In this document: one piece after another, positions 10,439 through 21,740 of the stretch | Numbering within the stretch: position 1 is the stretch's first letter | How the letters are laid out: every line of letters begins with the position of its first letter | From: Costus lasius | Taxonomy: Eukaryota; Streptophyta; Magnoliopsida; Zingiberales; Costaceae | Assembly (NCBI GenBank): GCA_027563935.2 | Contig: CM050449.1 | Location: 17,382,735 to 17,446,734 of the forward strand | DNA: 64,000 bases | Reading direction: 5' to 3' | Program-made: the position numbers and the translations under genes | The notes under the pieces: generated by a model | The model's input: the letters and a program-made list of their open reading frames with translations, nothing else | Told to the model about the DNA's origin: nothing | The model's database searches: none

Positions 10439-12576
10439 TGATGCTTTACATTTTCATAGTATTTTTTTTTAATATATTCTTATCCTAAATCAAGGCAAAT
10501 TCTGTTGCTTATATGTCCATTTAGACTTGTTTACTTGTTTTATTTGGAATTTTTACTTTTTCTCATCTTTGTGAAAATTCATATGAAATCTAGACATGAC
10601 AATTCGGATCAGCAGGTCATAAACAGGTCGTATCAGCTATGACCCGTGACCTAATTAAGCCAACCCGAACACGACCCGTTTAATTAATTTGGTCAAACTA
10701 TCTAACACGAATATGACTCGAATATAATTGGGTCACTCCGACACGACCCGAATATCCTGTTTATCATTTATATTTTAAATATAAATAATAAATTAATAAA
10801 AATTCTATTAAAATTAATAAAATTTTGGGTTTATGTGTGGGCCAAAATTTGGGTTAAAAGATAGTTAGAAGATATTTGGGCTTATGGGCTAGCAATGGGA
10901 GTTAGGTGAGCCTATATTTAAATTTTTTATATATAAATATATAATGTAATCGGATTAAGCGGGTCAACCTATTTACAACCCGACACGACCCAATTATTTT
11001 TGGGTCATAAATGGGTTGACCTATTTATGACCTGAACACGATTATGGCTAGCCCGAACCCGCCTAAGTTCGTGTCGAGTTAGGTCGGGTCAACGGGTTGG
11101 GTCAAATTTTGCCAGGTTTAGTGAAATCACCCAATTTTGGAGCTTATTTGATAACTTTAAGGTCACCAAGTGATTTAAGATGAAAAGACGAGGTTGCAAA
11201 ACAAATTTCATGTGAAATAGAGTTTTTTTTATCTCCATCATGGTCAGGCCCTAATGTACATCACAGCCATGATGAGCAAGTGAAAAAGAATTTTATAATG
11301 GCTGAGCCTTGATTACAATCAAAACTATGATGTGTTTGAACCAAAATTTGAAGAATCGTCTACACTGAAGATCATGGCTACACCATGATGAACTTCATGG
11401 CTATGATTAGTATACTAGTTTTTCACATAAAGGTTCACAACCAAACCGTAATTGACATCATAACAATGATCTATTTTCTAATTTTCCATAGAATATTTAA
11501 TTGTCTACCAATGACGAATGTCATGGCCGTGATTGAGTTTCTAACACTATATAGAAGACATTACGGCTAGGCCCTGATGGATGCCATGGCTATGACGGTG
11601 TTTGCCGGACACGAAAAGTTTCTATTTTCTCTTGAATTTGGACATTATTTAAGGGGATTTGGTGGACAATTCAAGTGGTTCCTAAAGCAAAAGGGGACAA
11701 AAAGGGCTGAAGATGGGCGTTGATTGGTTTCCAGCAAGTCATACATGAAGCAGAGCAGCGATAAGGTGGCGACATGAGCTTGAAGGAGATTTTGCTGGGC
11801 GATTTCACAGGTGATTCTTTTTTAGATCTGGGATCCATATATCTTCTTTCTTTCAGTTGTATTCTCCTTGGAATGTGCATTCAAGAAATTTATGTTGAAA
11901 AGAATATTCATGACAACTTAAGCCCTTTTATTAAGGACTAGGGATGTAGTTCCCTTGTATAGATCTTTTATCTAAAACTCTTAAATATCAATATTTGTGC
12001 GATCTATCTTAATTTATTCGATCTTTGCTAATTTTATTTGCTTAAAATCACTGTAGTTGAGTTTGTACTTATTTTAGATATCGCGAGAAGTACTGAAAGA
12101 TGAATTGTGACGTTGGATCTGCTTCGACCGAACTTATGATTTTCTATCATGAAAGTAGTGAGAATTCACATGATGATCTTATAAATTATCCCTGTGCTCA
12201 TTGGGTCTGTTTAGTTTAGTAAGCCAGGAATGTAGGAGACCGATCTGAATAGATATCAAGTTAGACTTTGAAAAGGGTAACATGTACCCGTGGATAATAT
12301 CCTTAAATATTTTAAATCTCACTCTTTGGTATTTTCCTATTCAGATTTAGATATGTCAATGAGACGAACCAAAAAAAAAGAGACGAACCCCGATGTCCTC
12401 AATTATCTCAAAATTGCATTTCGTTGTAACTCTATTTTGGTGATTAATTCGACCTATGAATTTAGTTCGATTTAAATTACTTGAATTCAAAATCATATTT
12501 CAATTATCTTGCTATTGATCTATTGGTAATTGACATTTTCCCTTGTGGGAACCATATTTTTAGATACCAAGTGACA
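10439..12576 (+). mobile_element. LTR A copy 2 (with MITE inserted)
   Basis: It begins TGATGCTTTAC immediately after the copia integrase HNGV block and ends near AAGTGACA, followed by a primer-site-like sequence. Without the MITE (10591-11120) the LTR is about 1.6 kb. Its first third carries repeated ATGGC(C/T)(G/A)TGA-like motifs. The same start within the copia integrase is shared by the copies at 49528, 54550, 57596 and 62629, so these descend from one insertion. No gene is present. Confidence 0.65.
10591..11120 (+). mobile_element. hAT-type MITE in LTR A (copy m2)
   Basis: This 530-bp element is rich in GACCCG and CGGGTC words. Its imperfect terminal inverted repeats begin TAGACATGACAATT on the left, and the reverse complement of the right end reads TAAACCTGGCAAAATT. 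It is flanked by an 8-bp duplication GTGAAATC (left copy here ATGAAATC, right copy 11121-11128; both perfect around 62780-63305). An 8-bp duplication is the hAT signature. There is no transposase frame. Confidence 0.8.
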
Positions 12577-12862
12577 TTAATAAATTTTTGACATTATTGC
12601 TGAGAAAAAGGCAGCCAATATTGAAGTGGTCTAAGAATTATTAGTAGACTTGACTGTTTTGTTTGTTTTTGTTTTTTTTTTGCTGTTTGTTTATAACTCC
12701 TTTTTGCCTAGAGCTCTAGATATTTCTACTAATCTTATTTTTGCACAAAAGTCTTATGAAAAGGGGACCTTTATGACATTGATCATGAGATTGAGTGAAC
12801 ATTCAAACCTTGACGAAGACTCAATGAGTTAAAAGAACAAAGAAGGCTCAAGTAGAAATATT
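12577..12862 (+). mobile_element. Truncated Athila/Tat internal region, copy 2
   Basis: This is a second copy of 9226-9502: primer-site-like sequence near 12588, then a gag-start relic, ending at the same junction to DUF247 3' flank (AGAAATATTG then TTAAACTAAT). Confidence 0.5.
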
Positions 12863-13874
12863 GTTAAACTAATAATGTATTTTACTAACAAACAAAATAA
12901 TACAGTTTTCTTAAAAAAAAAAAGGTCATTTCTTATATCATTTATTGGGTTAAAGTAAAATATGAGATTAAACTATCAATTGAATTAATTAACCCATCAA
13001 AGTTGAAGCGCTCACAAGCATCGAACTAATAGGTATGCATATCCTCTATGATGTGTCTAGATCACTAGGTCAAGATCAAGTCAGACTACTCAAGTTAGTC
13101 TAAATGATTTGATCATAGTAATAATGTTGGATTGAGTTGATTGATTTATGTTGAGTCTAATTGGTTGAGACTATCTTATCAGACTACTATTTAATTAGGT
13201 TTTAACATTAATTGATAAAATATTTGACTAAGTCGAATTGCCCAGTTGAATCAATTCTCTAAATTGAATTAAGCCTATCAAATAGGATGAGCCATTTGGA
13301 CAATCTGAACGGTAGGATTTGGCCCAACTAGCTAGAACCTTAGGTTATTTGTAGATCAACGGCCTACTCGTTCAATAGAGGCCACTAGAGAGGTTGGCCA
13401 ATGGAAGTCCCCTGTTAGGTAGAGAGCAAAGATCTATTCTGAATCCTCGTTACTGTGAGGAAATAGTTAACGGAATGATAAATTGCTTGGTTGAACTTCA
13501 ACTGGACAAAACAAGCTGGACAGCATGAAGCAGATCAAGGAACAACGCTTAGAAATCTACAGAAAATTCCACGTAATAAGATCTCACTTAAAAATATCCA
13601 TAAAGTATATATTAAGAAACAAAGTGCTAGAGGTTGAGTCAAATTAGGTGGCTCTTCCGTTGACTAGTTAAAAGAAGAAAAAATTATAGCAATCATCATA
13701 TGATTGAAAACGATTTCTTGGTCACAGTGATAATCTATTCAAACAGAGGGGTGAATTTATAGAAAGAAATGGAATAGACAAAGTCAAAATTTGATACTCC
13801 ACATTACTTTGTTTAATAAGATTAAAAAGAACACATCCTTGAAACGACAGTGTGATGTAGCAGGTGCATCAGAG
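12863..13874. repeat. DUF247 3'-flank (C2)
   Basis: About 1 kb of non-coding AT-rich DNA lies downstream of the truncated DUF247 copy. It matches 28590-29512 over most of its length, and its last 270 bp match 43330-43600 and 56668-56930. No gene seen. Confidence 0.7.
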
Positions 13875-14258
13875 CTACGGCGAGCGCGGCCGGAGATAGC
13901 TGAAGAAGGCAAGTACGGTTTGCATTATGGTGAGCAGGAAGAGAAAGATAGCCGCGATGACTGAGATGATAGCCCAGGGGTTGCTGAAGTAATTATGGTT
14001 CAACGACGCCTTCCACTTGTTCCTTCTTTTGTTGCAGTGGCGTTGCACGTCAACAAACACGCCGGACAAGTAGCTATTCGGGTCCATCGCAGCGTTGGTG
14101 CGGAGCTGGCTGAAGAATCGTGCGCTGTCATCGTCGTTGCCTAGGGTGCTGACAATGATGCCATCCCGCTGGAGCTTATCAACGTCGACCAGCGTGTCGA
14201 TGATGCAGTCCATCAGGTACGCGTATGCGGCCAAGTTGGTGGGGTGCGAGTTCCCCAC
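13875..14258 (-). pseudogene. DUF247 C-terminal pseudogene (5' truncated)
   Basis: 127 codons match the last quarter of the intact DUF247 genes: NLAAYAYLMDCIID, STLGNDDD, NSYLSGVF, then the C-terminal membrane segment WAIISVIAAIFLFLLTIMQT and the tail YLRPRSP. Roughly the first 375 residues are absent. The codon corresponding to the methionine of HMGNT in the intact genes is GTG here, so there is no good start. Immediately upstream the sequence jumps to DNA found in the DUF247 promoter region. This looks like an internal deletion joining promoter-side DNA to the last part of the gene. A copy with the same breakpoint lies at 56932-57315. Confidence 0.9.
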
Positions 14259-15282
14259 GTATTAGTCATATTAGTCAGTAGTCAGTCACTTGGGAATTAT
14301 TGTACAATGTCATATTAGTCAATGCCACCCAACCAATAACGTGTGGGCTCCTCATCGTACGCGTCAATTTGATAAAATGATAGAGGGGTAAAATAAGTGC
14401 TCAATCCTGAAGCCGTGGTATTTTTCGAGTTCGCTAAGACCGTTGGATTGAGTTCGGATCTTCATCATAAAATAAGTGGAAACATTTTGGCAGCGAGTGC
14501 GTTCAATCTGTCTGTAGAATTGCTGGATTCGTATTGTTTAAAAATTTAAAATCAACTAAATTTTCCTTAGTCAAATGATAAGAAAAAACCACTCTGATAG
14601 TCTGATACTGAGTCAGTGATACTGGTTTAGCATATCTGAGTTACAATTACGTATTTGATCAAATCTATATAAAGGATAAAATTATTACATACCGACGTGC
14701 ATCTGGTTATGATAATTTTGCAGGAAAAAAATTTCTTAACAAGTTAATCGTTAAGTGGTCAAGATTATAATTGTATGTAGGAATATGTATAAAGTTTTCC
14801 ACTCAGAGTGATTTACTATCTCAGAGGCAATAACTCAGATGAACACCAGGTTCCAGTATCGAGGTCAGGTCACCCTCTCTTTACTCGAAGGGAGGATTTT
14901 GAGGTTCCGGCACTGAATTTAGGGAAGCCGCAGAATAGATACTCCGCTAGGCACTGGGAGGCCACGGGCTTCCAAGAAAACCCCATCAGGATCGAGCGGC
15001 TCAGGCGGAGGCGGCGAAAGCAGAGCAGGGTTAGTCACTGGTGGCTATTTTGTTCACTAGTTAAAAGAATTAAAGAAGATATACAGCAATTATCATATGA
15101 TTACAGACGATTACTTTATTGTGTGGTCACAGTGATCATTTATTCAGATCGGAGGGTGAATTTCACGAAGAATCAAACAAATATAAGTAAAAAAATTGAT
15201 ACCTCATCATCACTCTCTTTATTAAGATCAACAAGAATACAAGCTTGAGAAGAATAGGTCTGATGTAACAGGCGAATCAGAG
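14259..15282. other. Intergenic: DUF247 promoter-side DNA, unknown fragment, 3' flank
   Basis: 14259-14420 resembles the upstream DNA of the DUF247 copies (GGGCTCCTC, CGTACGCGTCAA, AAAATAAGTG). 14808-15030 is a less AT-rich island of unknown origin. From about 15030 the sequence matches the 3' flank shared by DUF247 copies. The plus-strand frame 14808-15248 crosses the island and the flank and has no recognised domain, so it is not called as a gene. Confidence 0.5.
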
Positions 15283-16794
15283 CTACGCCGAGTGCGGCCG
15301 GAAATAGCTGAAAAAGGCGAGCACGGTCTGCGTGATGGTGAGCAGAAAGAGAAAGATAGCCGCGATGACCGAGATGATGGCCCAGGGATTGTTGAAGTAG
15401 TTGTGGTTCAGAGTTGCCTTCCACTTGTTCCTTCTTGTGTCGCAGTGACGCTGCACGTCCTCAAACACGCCGGATAGGTAGCTATTCGGGTCAATTGCGG
15501 CGTTGGTGCGGAGCCGGTTGAAGAATTGAGCAACGTCATCGTCGTTGCCTAGTGTACTGGCAATGATCCCAGCCTGTTGGAGCAAATCAACGTCGTCCGG
15601 CGTGTTGATGATGCAGTCCATTAGGTACGCATATGCCGCCAATTGGGTAGGGCTTGTGTTCCCCATGTGGCACTGCTCAAATGCAATTAGATTCCGGAAA
15701 ATCGCATTGGACTGGCCGAAGATCTGCAGTGGTGGGATCTCGAACGTGCCTTTTTGAAATGTGATGTCCATGAAGCTTGTCACATTCCTCGTCTTCTTTC
15801 GAAATGACACGCCTGCGTTCTGGAGGTTCTTCGCCGATGCTACCCACTGGAGCGGTGGTGGTTCATCCGATATGAAGATGCTGTTGCGACTGCTGCTGCT
15901 GCTACTACTGCTACTATTTCTGCCACTACTACTATTGTTTTTTCTAGTAAATTTCCTTAACAAAGGATCTACACAAAAACTCCACAATCTCCTTGCCAAC
16001 CCACGGGAACGACGTCCGTCCGTTGCAGGATCGTCCGGGAGTGTGCAAAAATATAAAAGGTGAAGAATATGATGGATATCACCGATGTTGTCGAGGTTCG
16101 ATGCTCGGACCTTTCCGGGCATTAGAACCACGAAAATGGCCAATACAATCTTAGCTAGGGAATGACTATTTCTGCTGGACGAAGAATTCAACTCTAGCAG
16201 CTTCTCAAGGAGGAAGAAAGGAAGCTGGTTCTCCAGCAGCAGCATGTCGCCCAACACAGGCGGGCGCACCCATGAGGTGCTATGGATCGGATCCACCTCT
16301 TCATCATCGGTTTCCTCTCGCCCGAACTCCGTAACAAGGAGCACCTCTATGACGAAACAACTGTCGAGCAGCATCATTTCAGCCCAGTGCTTGCTGTCCA
16401 TTTGGGGGGCTTCCGAGTATGCATTGCGGGTTCTATCCTCCATGTTCACCACGAGCTTTAAGTAGTCTTCCAAGCCCATCTCCGGGTTCCGGCACAGGAA
16501 GCTCTTGAGGTAGCGCCACTTGAGCTCATCCATGGCTCTGAGGTGGGGCTTGCCGTGGTGGTAGGGGCCGAGCGAGAGGATCTTCGGCTCGTAAGCAATG
16601 GGATCAACCATTCGTAGTCCGGGTGGCACTTTGTAGATTGTGCAGTGATGGCATCTCCATTCTGTTTCCTCCACCCTCTTCTTCAACCTGTTGACCCACG
16701 CCTCTTCATCTTCTAAGCTCTTGTCTAATTGGTAGATCCATGTATTACCATCCTCTTGCACATCGACCACCACATTTGTCCTCACAGCGTCCAT
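15283..16794 (-). CDS. DUF247 domain protein, gene 1
   Basis: An intact single-exon gene of 503 codons for a plant DUF247 (PF03140) protein. DUF247 proteins have a C-terminal membrane anchor and unknown biochemistry; in grasses, DUF247 genes at the S and Z self-incompatibility loci are candidate male determinants. Seen here: the entry motif ILSLGPYHHGK at residues 72-82, LKWRYLK at 91-97, WAEMMLLDSCFVIEVLL at 137-153, LLLENQLPFFLLEKL at 185-199, a serine-rich linker near 300-325, PPLQIFGQSNAIFRN, and a hydrophobic segment at about 471-495 followed by a short polar tail. The start is the ATG of MDAVRTNVVV; eleven more codons are open upstream but lack an ATG. Gene 2 at 43606-45060 is a close paralogue with a shorter serine run. 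Upstream DNA is AT-rich with no certain promoter. Confidence 0.93.
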   Translation of the reverse strand: MDAVRTNVVVDVQEDGNTWIYQLDKSLEDEEAWVNRLKKRVEETEWRCHHCTIYKVPPGLRMVDPIAYEPKILSLGPYHHGKPHLRAMDELKWRYLKSFLCRNPEMGLEDYLKLVVNMEDRTRNAYSEAPQMDSKHWAEMMLLDSCFVIEVLLVTEFGREETDDEEVDPIHSTSWVRPPVLGDMLLLENQLPFFLLEKLLELNSSSSRNSHSLAKIVLAIFVVLMPGKVRASNLDNIGDIHHILHLLYFCTLPDDPATDGRRSRGLARRLWSFCVDPLLRKFTRKNNSSSGRNSSSSSSSSSRNSIFISDEPPPLQWVASAKNLQNAGVSFRKKTRNVTSFMDITFQKGTFEIPPLQIFGQSNAIFRNLIAFEQCHMGNTSPTQLAAYAYLMDCIINTPDDVDLLQQAGIIASTLGNDDDVAQFFNRLRTNAAIDPNSYLSGVFEDVQRHCDTRRNKWKATLNHNYFNNPWAIISVIAAIFLFLLTITQTVLAFFSYFRPHSA

Positions 16795-18525
16795 CTCCCA
16801 CTGCCTCTTCTTCCTAATTAGCACCAATTATACGCAGAGCCGCAGAGGCAGCTACGCTGGTGCAAGAAGACATCCCCAGCCACTGGATCTATGAAATGGA
16901 GCAGTGGCCAAACCCCAACTGTACTGTAAATATAATTTTTTTTTAAAAAAAAACCATTTAACTTCTATTCAAATACTAGCATCTCCTTTGGACATTAAAA
17001 TAGTGTAAGTCAGCCAGCCAACTTTCAGTCTAGAATGTACAAGCATAAAAAAAAAGACTTGTCGTGCCAATCCGTCAGCAATTTAATTGGCCTCTTTATG
17101 AATGTCAAAATACAATTAAACATACTTTTCAAAAGGAAAATAATTTTCTTTTAACAAAATATTATATGCTTGGTCTTATTCGCTACTCTTTGATTAGATT
17201 TATAGCTCTTTCACGGTCAGTCTCCAAGGTGGTTAGAGCCTCTTTATATTGCAGATTCACATATAAATGATTTACTGTTTTTTGATTAGATTTTTGATTT
17301 TTTCACCGTCAATCACTAAGACTATATTTTGTTGCATGGAATCTATAGTAAAAAAATAAAAAATATAATAAATCGGGATAGACTTTTTATCTTTTTTACG
17401 GTAGATTTCATTGTACAGAACAAAGCTGAAGTGGTTGGAGCGTCTTTATATGGCGAATTGATATATAAATAATTTAAGGCAATTTTAATTGGAGGAGAGC
17501 GACAATTTGATCCAACGGCATGCAAATACATATAAATCTATCGCGCTTGAACACTGACAACTTTTATGATGCACGTGATCACATGGTTGAATTATTGTAC
17601 CATTTCAGTTTAGTCAATGAAACGCAACCACTAATTATGGGCTCCACGTCGTACGCGTCAATTGGATAAAATAAGTGAAAATTATTAAAATAAGTCAATT
17701 GAATAAAATTATTGTACAAATTTTTATGATGCATTTAATCCGCTCCTATAATTTCATTTGACAGATGAGGAGAATAAATTAGAATTGTCGGCGGATGGCA
17801 ATTGACATTTTATATATATATATATACACTTAACCTCAAACCGATCCCTAAAATATTTTTAAGCCAACCGAATTTATCAAACTTTTTAATAATCAATAAA
17901 AATCAATTTTACAAACCAGAATGCTCATCCTTACTGCAAGTGACTTTTGTATACTGTTAGATCATATTTATACCGATGCATCTCGACTCATCAATAGATA
18001 ATAGTTTTTTTAGCATGCATTTTGATAATGTTCATTTTATGTTTGGATACAACACATTTCTATTATAATATTTGCATGATATAAGTAATTAAAAATTATT
18101 ATAGATCTAGACAACGGATATTGAGATTTTTTATATAAAATAAATTTATTCCAATATTCGAGGCTCTAGAACAGTCTGATACATGAGTTTAATTTACCAG
18201 GCCAATTCTCAAGGCTCTAGAGTTACATTTTTTATTTGGCAAGTTAGTCCACGACTCATTATATTCTATAACCACGTGAGTGAAGATTACCTTCCTAGAA
18301 CTTGTCATAAAACGTATACCTCTGATAACAAACTGAGTACTCATGCGAGGATGGTCTTGAGACCCCTTATCAAGCTTAGGGCTTCCTTGCTATTAATTTC
18401 AATGATGAAGAAAAATTGTTGCAAGTCAAAGTTATTGTAAACGTATGCCACTATGCTTTGAATGATAAGAAGCTTAGTGTTAGGGCTCGTTCGTTGGGCC
18501 ACGCACGCACGCGGGTCAACCTATT
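16795..18525. other. Intergenic, AT-rich, upstream of DUF247 gene 1
   Basis: 16830-16930 is similar to the leader of gene 2 (GGATCTATGAAATGGAGCA). 17180-17500 contains an imperfect repeat of a motif around GTGGTTRGAGC. 17580-17760 matches the promoter-side block seen at 45230, 50210 and 58290. A short TA run lies at 17812-17826. The rest to 18525, including the frame at 18183-18440, shows no recognisable gene. Confidence 0.5.
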
Positions 18526-18843
18526 TGGGCTTATGAGTGGGCCAAAATCTAGGTTAAAAGATAGTTAGAAGATATTTGGGTTTATGGGCTTGCAATAAGA
18601 GTTAAATGAGCCTATATTTAAATTTTTTATATATAAATATATATTATAATTTTTATATATAAATATATAATGTAATCGGGTTAAGCGGGTCAACCTATTT
18701 ACCCGACACGACCCGATTATTTTTGGGTCATAAATGGGTTGACCTATTTATGACCTGAACACGATTATGGCTAGCCTGAACCCGCCTAACTTCGTGTCGA
18801 GTTAGGTCGGGTCAGCGGGTTGGGTCAAATTTTGCTAGGTTTA
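18526..18843 (+). mobile_element. hAT-type MITE, 5'-truncated (copy m3)
   Basis: This corresponds to the right 60% of the MITE at 10591-11120. The left part is missing and is replaced by unrelated sequence. The right end TTTGCTAGGTTTA and the target duplication GTGAAATC (18844-18851) are kept. Confidence 0.7.
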
Positions 18844-19975
18844 GTGAAATCACCTAATTTTGGAGCTTATTTGATAAGTTTAAGGTCACCAAGTGATTTA
18901 AGATGAAAAGACGAGGTTGCAAAACAAATTTCATGTGAAATAGAGTTTTTTTTATCTCCATCATGGTCAGGCCCTAATGTACAACACAGCCATGATGAGC
19001 AAGTGAAAAAGAATTTTATAATGGCTGAGCCTTGATTACAATCACAACTATGATGTGTTTGAACCAAAATTTGAAGAATCGTCCACATTGAAGATCATGG
19101 CTACACCATGATGAACTTCATGGCTATGATTAGTATACTAGTTTTTCACATAAAGGTTCACAACCAAACCGTAATTGACATCATGACAATGATCTATTTT
19201 CTAATTTTCCATAGAATATTTAATTGTCTACCAATGACGAATGTCATGGCCGTGATTGAGTTTCTAACACTATATAGAAGACATTACGGCTAGGCCCTGA
19301 TGGATGCCATGGCTATGACGGTGTTTGCCGGACATGAAAAGTTTCTATTTTCTCTTGAATTTGGACATTATTTAAGGGGATTTGGTGGAGAATTCAAGTG
19401 GTTCCTAAAGAAAAAGGGGACAAAAAGGGCTGAAGATGGGCGTTGATTGGTCTCCAGCAAGTCATACATGAAGCAGAGCAGCGATAAGGTGGCGACATGA
19501 GCTTGAAGGAGATTTTGCTAGGCGATTTCACAGGTGATTCTTTTTTAGATCTGGGATCCATATATCTTCTTTCTTTCAGTTGTATTCTCCTTGGAATGTT
19601 CATTCAAGAAATTTATGTTGAAAAGAATATTCATGACAACTTAAGCCCTTTTATTAAGGACTAGGGATGTAGTTCCCTTGTATAGATCTTTTATCTAAAA
19701 CTCTTAAATATCAATATTTGTGCGATCTATCTTAATTTATTCGATCTTTGCTAATTTTATTTGCTTAAAATCACTGTAGTTGAGTTTGTACTTATTTTAG
19801 ATATCGCGAGAAGTACTGAAAGATGAATTGTGACGTTGGATCTGCTTCGACCGAACTTATGATTTTCTATCATGAAAGTAGTGAGAATTCACATGATGAT
19901 CTTATAAATTATCCCTGTGCTCATTGGGTCTGTTTAGTTTAGTAAGCCAGGAATGTAGGAGACCGATCTCAATAG
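18844..19975 (+). mobile_element. LTR A copy 3, truncated at both sides
   Basis: This matches 11121-12252 of copy 2. It breaks at GATCTCAATAG on the right, where LTR D-like sequence starts. It has no gene. Confidence 0.6.
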
Positions 19976-21400
19976 AAGCAAATTTTACCGCGGTTGTAAT
20001 TTCAGCCTAGAATACACTGAAGAAATTATGGTAGTGTTGTAATAATTATTACAGCCATAATTATTTTAGAAAAATACACAGAACAAATTATGGCACTGCC
20101 GTAATACAAATTACGGCCGTGATTTTTTTTTTTGAACTAGTCTTCCGCCACCTCCTATATCTAAAATTTTAGAAGCAAAATTAGACAAATCAGAGCCCTA
20201 ATCGGAAAATCTAAAATTGCAAAGTCGTTCTATAAGTAGAGGAGAGGATTTCAAGCATAGAATCATCCAATTTCATTAAGAATCGAGGGAGAAATCAAGA
20301 GAGGAGATGCTAGGGCTCGGCCTCTCGCCGAGAGGCATAGAGGCCATTGTTGGTGGTGAAATTTTTAGGAGAGTTTCGTCCAAGGGAGGAGAAGACACAC
20401 CGGAAATTTCAGATTGAAAGGAGTTCGATCAAGAGAGAAATCAACGAAAGAAAATCTCAGCCGAAGGGGAAAATCGTGGTTTACTGTAGTAGTATTGTAG
20501 CAACCCGAAAAAATTCACAGGGCTGTCACACCCCTTTTCTATTCTTTCTCTTTTGAATTATAATTTTTTAATGAATTTTTGTTGTGTTTTCAACTCCATG
20601 ATAGTGTAATTTTTTCTTTGGGACTTAGGGAATAATCCTTTTTTAGTTCTGTAATGACTAGATGATTTTTAATCTATTAGTTTATTTTTTGAATGATAAT
20701 TTTACCTCTATGATTTATTTACTTTAAAATTATTATTTGCATGACTTAGGATTTGTAATATGCACCGAGAGGTGATTTATAAATCTGGAACCCTTAGATT
20801 AGATCTAGTAACCTAGACTATGAGAATAGCTAAGTCCTAAACCCTAATTTATGATACTTATTTTACATGTGAATATTGATTTCATTGTTTCAGATATGAT
20901 AATATGGACCGAGAGGTGATTTTGATTGTTAGAACCTCTTTAGGCAAAACCTGTGAAATTAAGATGCGAGAGTATTTAATTTTACTTGAGAAATAGACTT
21001 TGAGAGTTAAACCACGAGAGTGATTTTAATTTTCTTTCGTCTGGTTTACTTTTATTTAACACTGAGCAGCAAGTCACGAGAGTGAAGGTTATTCTTTGTA
21101 AATTGGACGTCTGAGAAGAGACAATTTTTTTTTAAGTAAACTTTTCTTTATCATGATTTGAATAACTAATAAAAACTTTATTATATCTAGTTATGAGAAT
21201 TAAAAAGTGATGAAACCTTATTCCCAATTTTCTCTCTCCGATCTTCTACGACAGTTTTTGCTATTTCGTTCTTCTATACCCATCGTACATCGATCACTTA
21301 GCTAGTAAGAATTCGACTATTTGGTACTTAACACATAGGTCTCTGTGGGTTCGATATTTTTTTATTACTTCGACGTATCCGTGCACTTGCGGACACATCA
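19976..21400 (+). mobile_element. LTR D: Athila/Tat-like LTR fragment
   Basis: The 3' end GTGGGTTCGAT...CGTGCACTTGCGG...ACATCA is of the kind found at the ends of Athila/Tat LTRs. A TATA-like TTCTATAAGTAGAGG sits near 20229-20243. Internal words such as CCGAGAGGTGATTT and CACGAGAGTGA recur, as they do in solo LTR B. The U3-like part has ATTACGGCCGTGAT-type motifs. The left boundary is only a junction, not a proven LTR start. Confidence 0.45.
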
Positions 21401-21735
21401 CCGCCTGCATGCGGAACTGTAGCTATTCTGGTGTACCGGACTCGTACGCATGCTGCGTCGGCTTCTAGTCTCGGGTGGTGTACTCATCGATGTTGGAGCT
21501 GGATCGTGCAGCGGTCTTCGGCAGACATATGGCAGTCCCTGACTCATCAAGACGAAAGTCCAGATAGTCATTTGGGATAGGCTAAGGAGGACGTCGGGGA
21601 TGTGCTCCTACCGGTCGCGCTCGAATCAGTGGTTTTGACCGCTTAGCCTATGTGTGGGCGTGCTTGGGTGCGAGTCAACCGTTGACCCGCTTGTAAATAT
21701 TTTAAAAATTCATTAGCATAATTCATGGTATGACA
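21401..21735. other. Unassigned sequence between LTR D and solo LTR
   Basis: Moderately GC-rich DNA without a credible open frame. It could be retroelement internal sequence; nothing specific could be recognised. Confidence 0.3.
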
Positions 21736-21740
21736 CTTAG

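Noticed and set aside
14808..15248. 146-codon plus-strand frame
   Set aside because: It crosses from an unknown island into DUF247 3' flank that is non-coding elsewhere; no domain.
15545..16465. Plus-strand frames opposite DUF247 gene 1 (and 42262-44686 opposite gene 2)
   Set aside because: Shadows of the minus-strand DUF247 genes; they recur in each paralogue because the coding strand is conserved.
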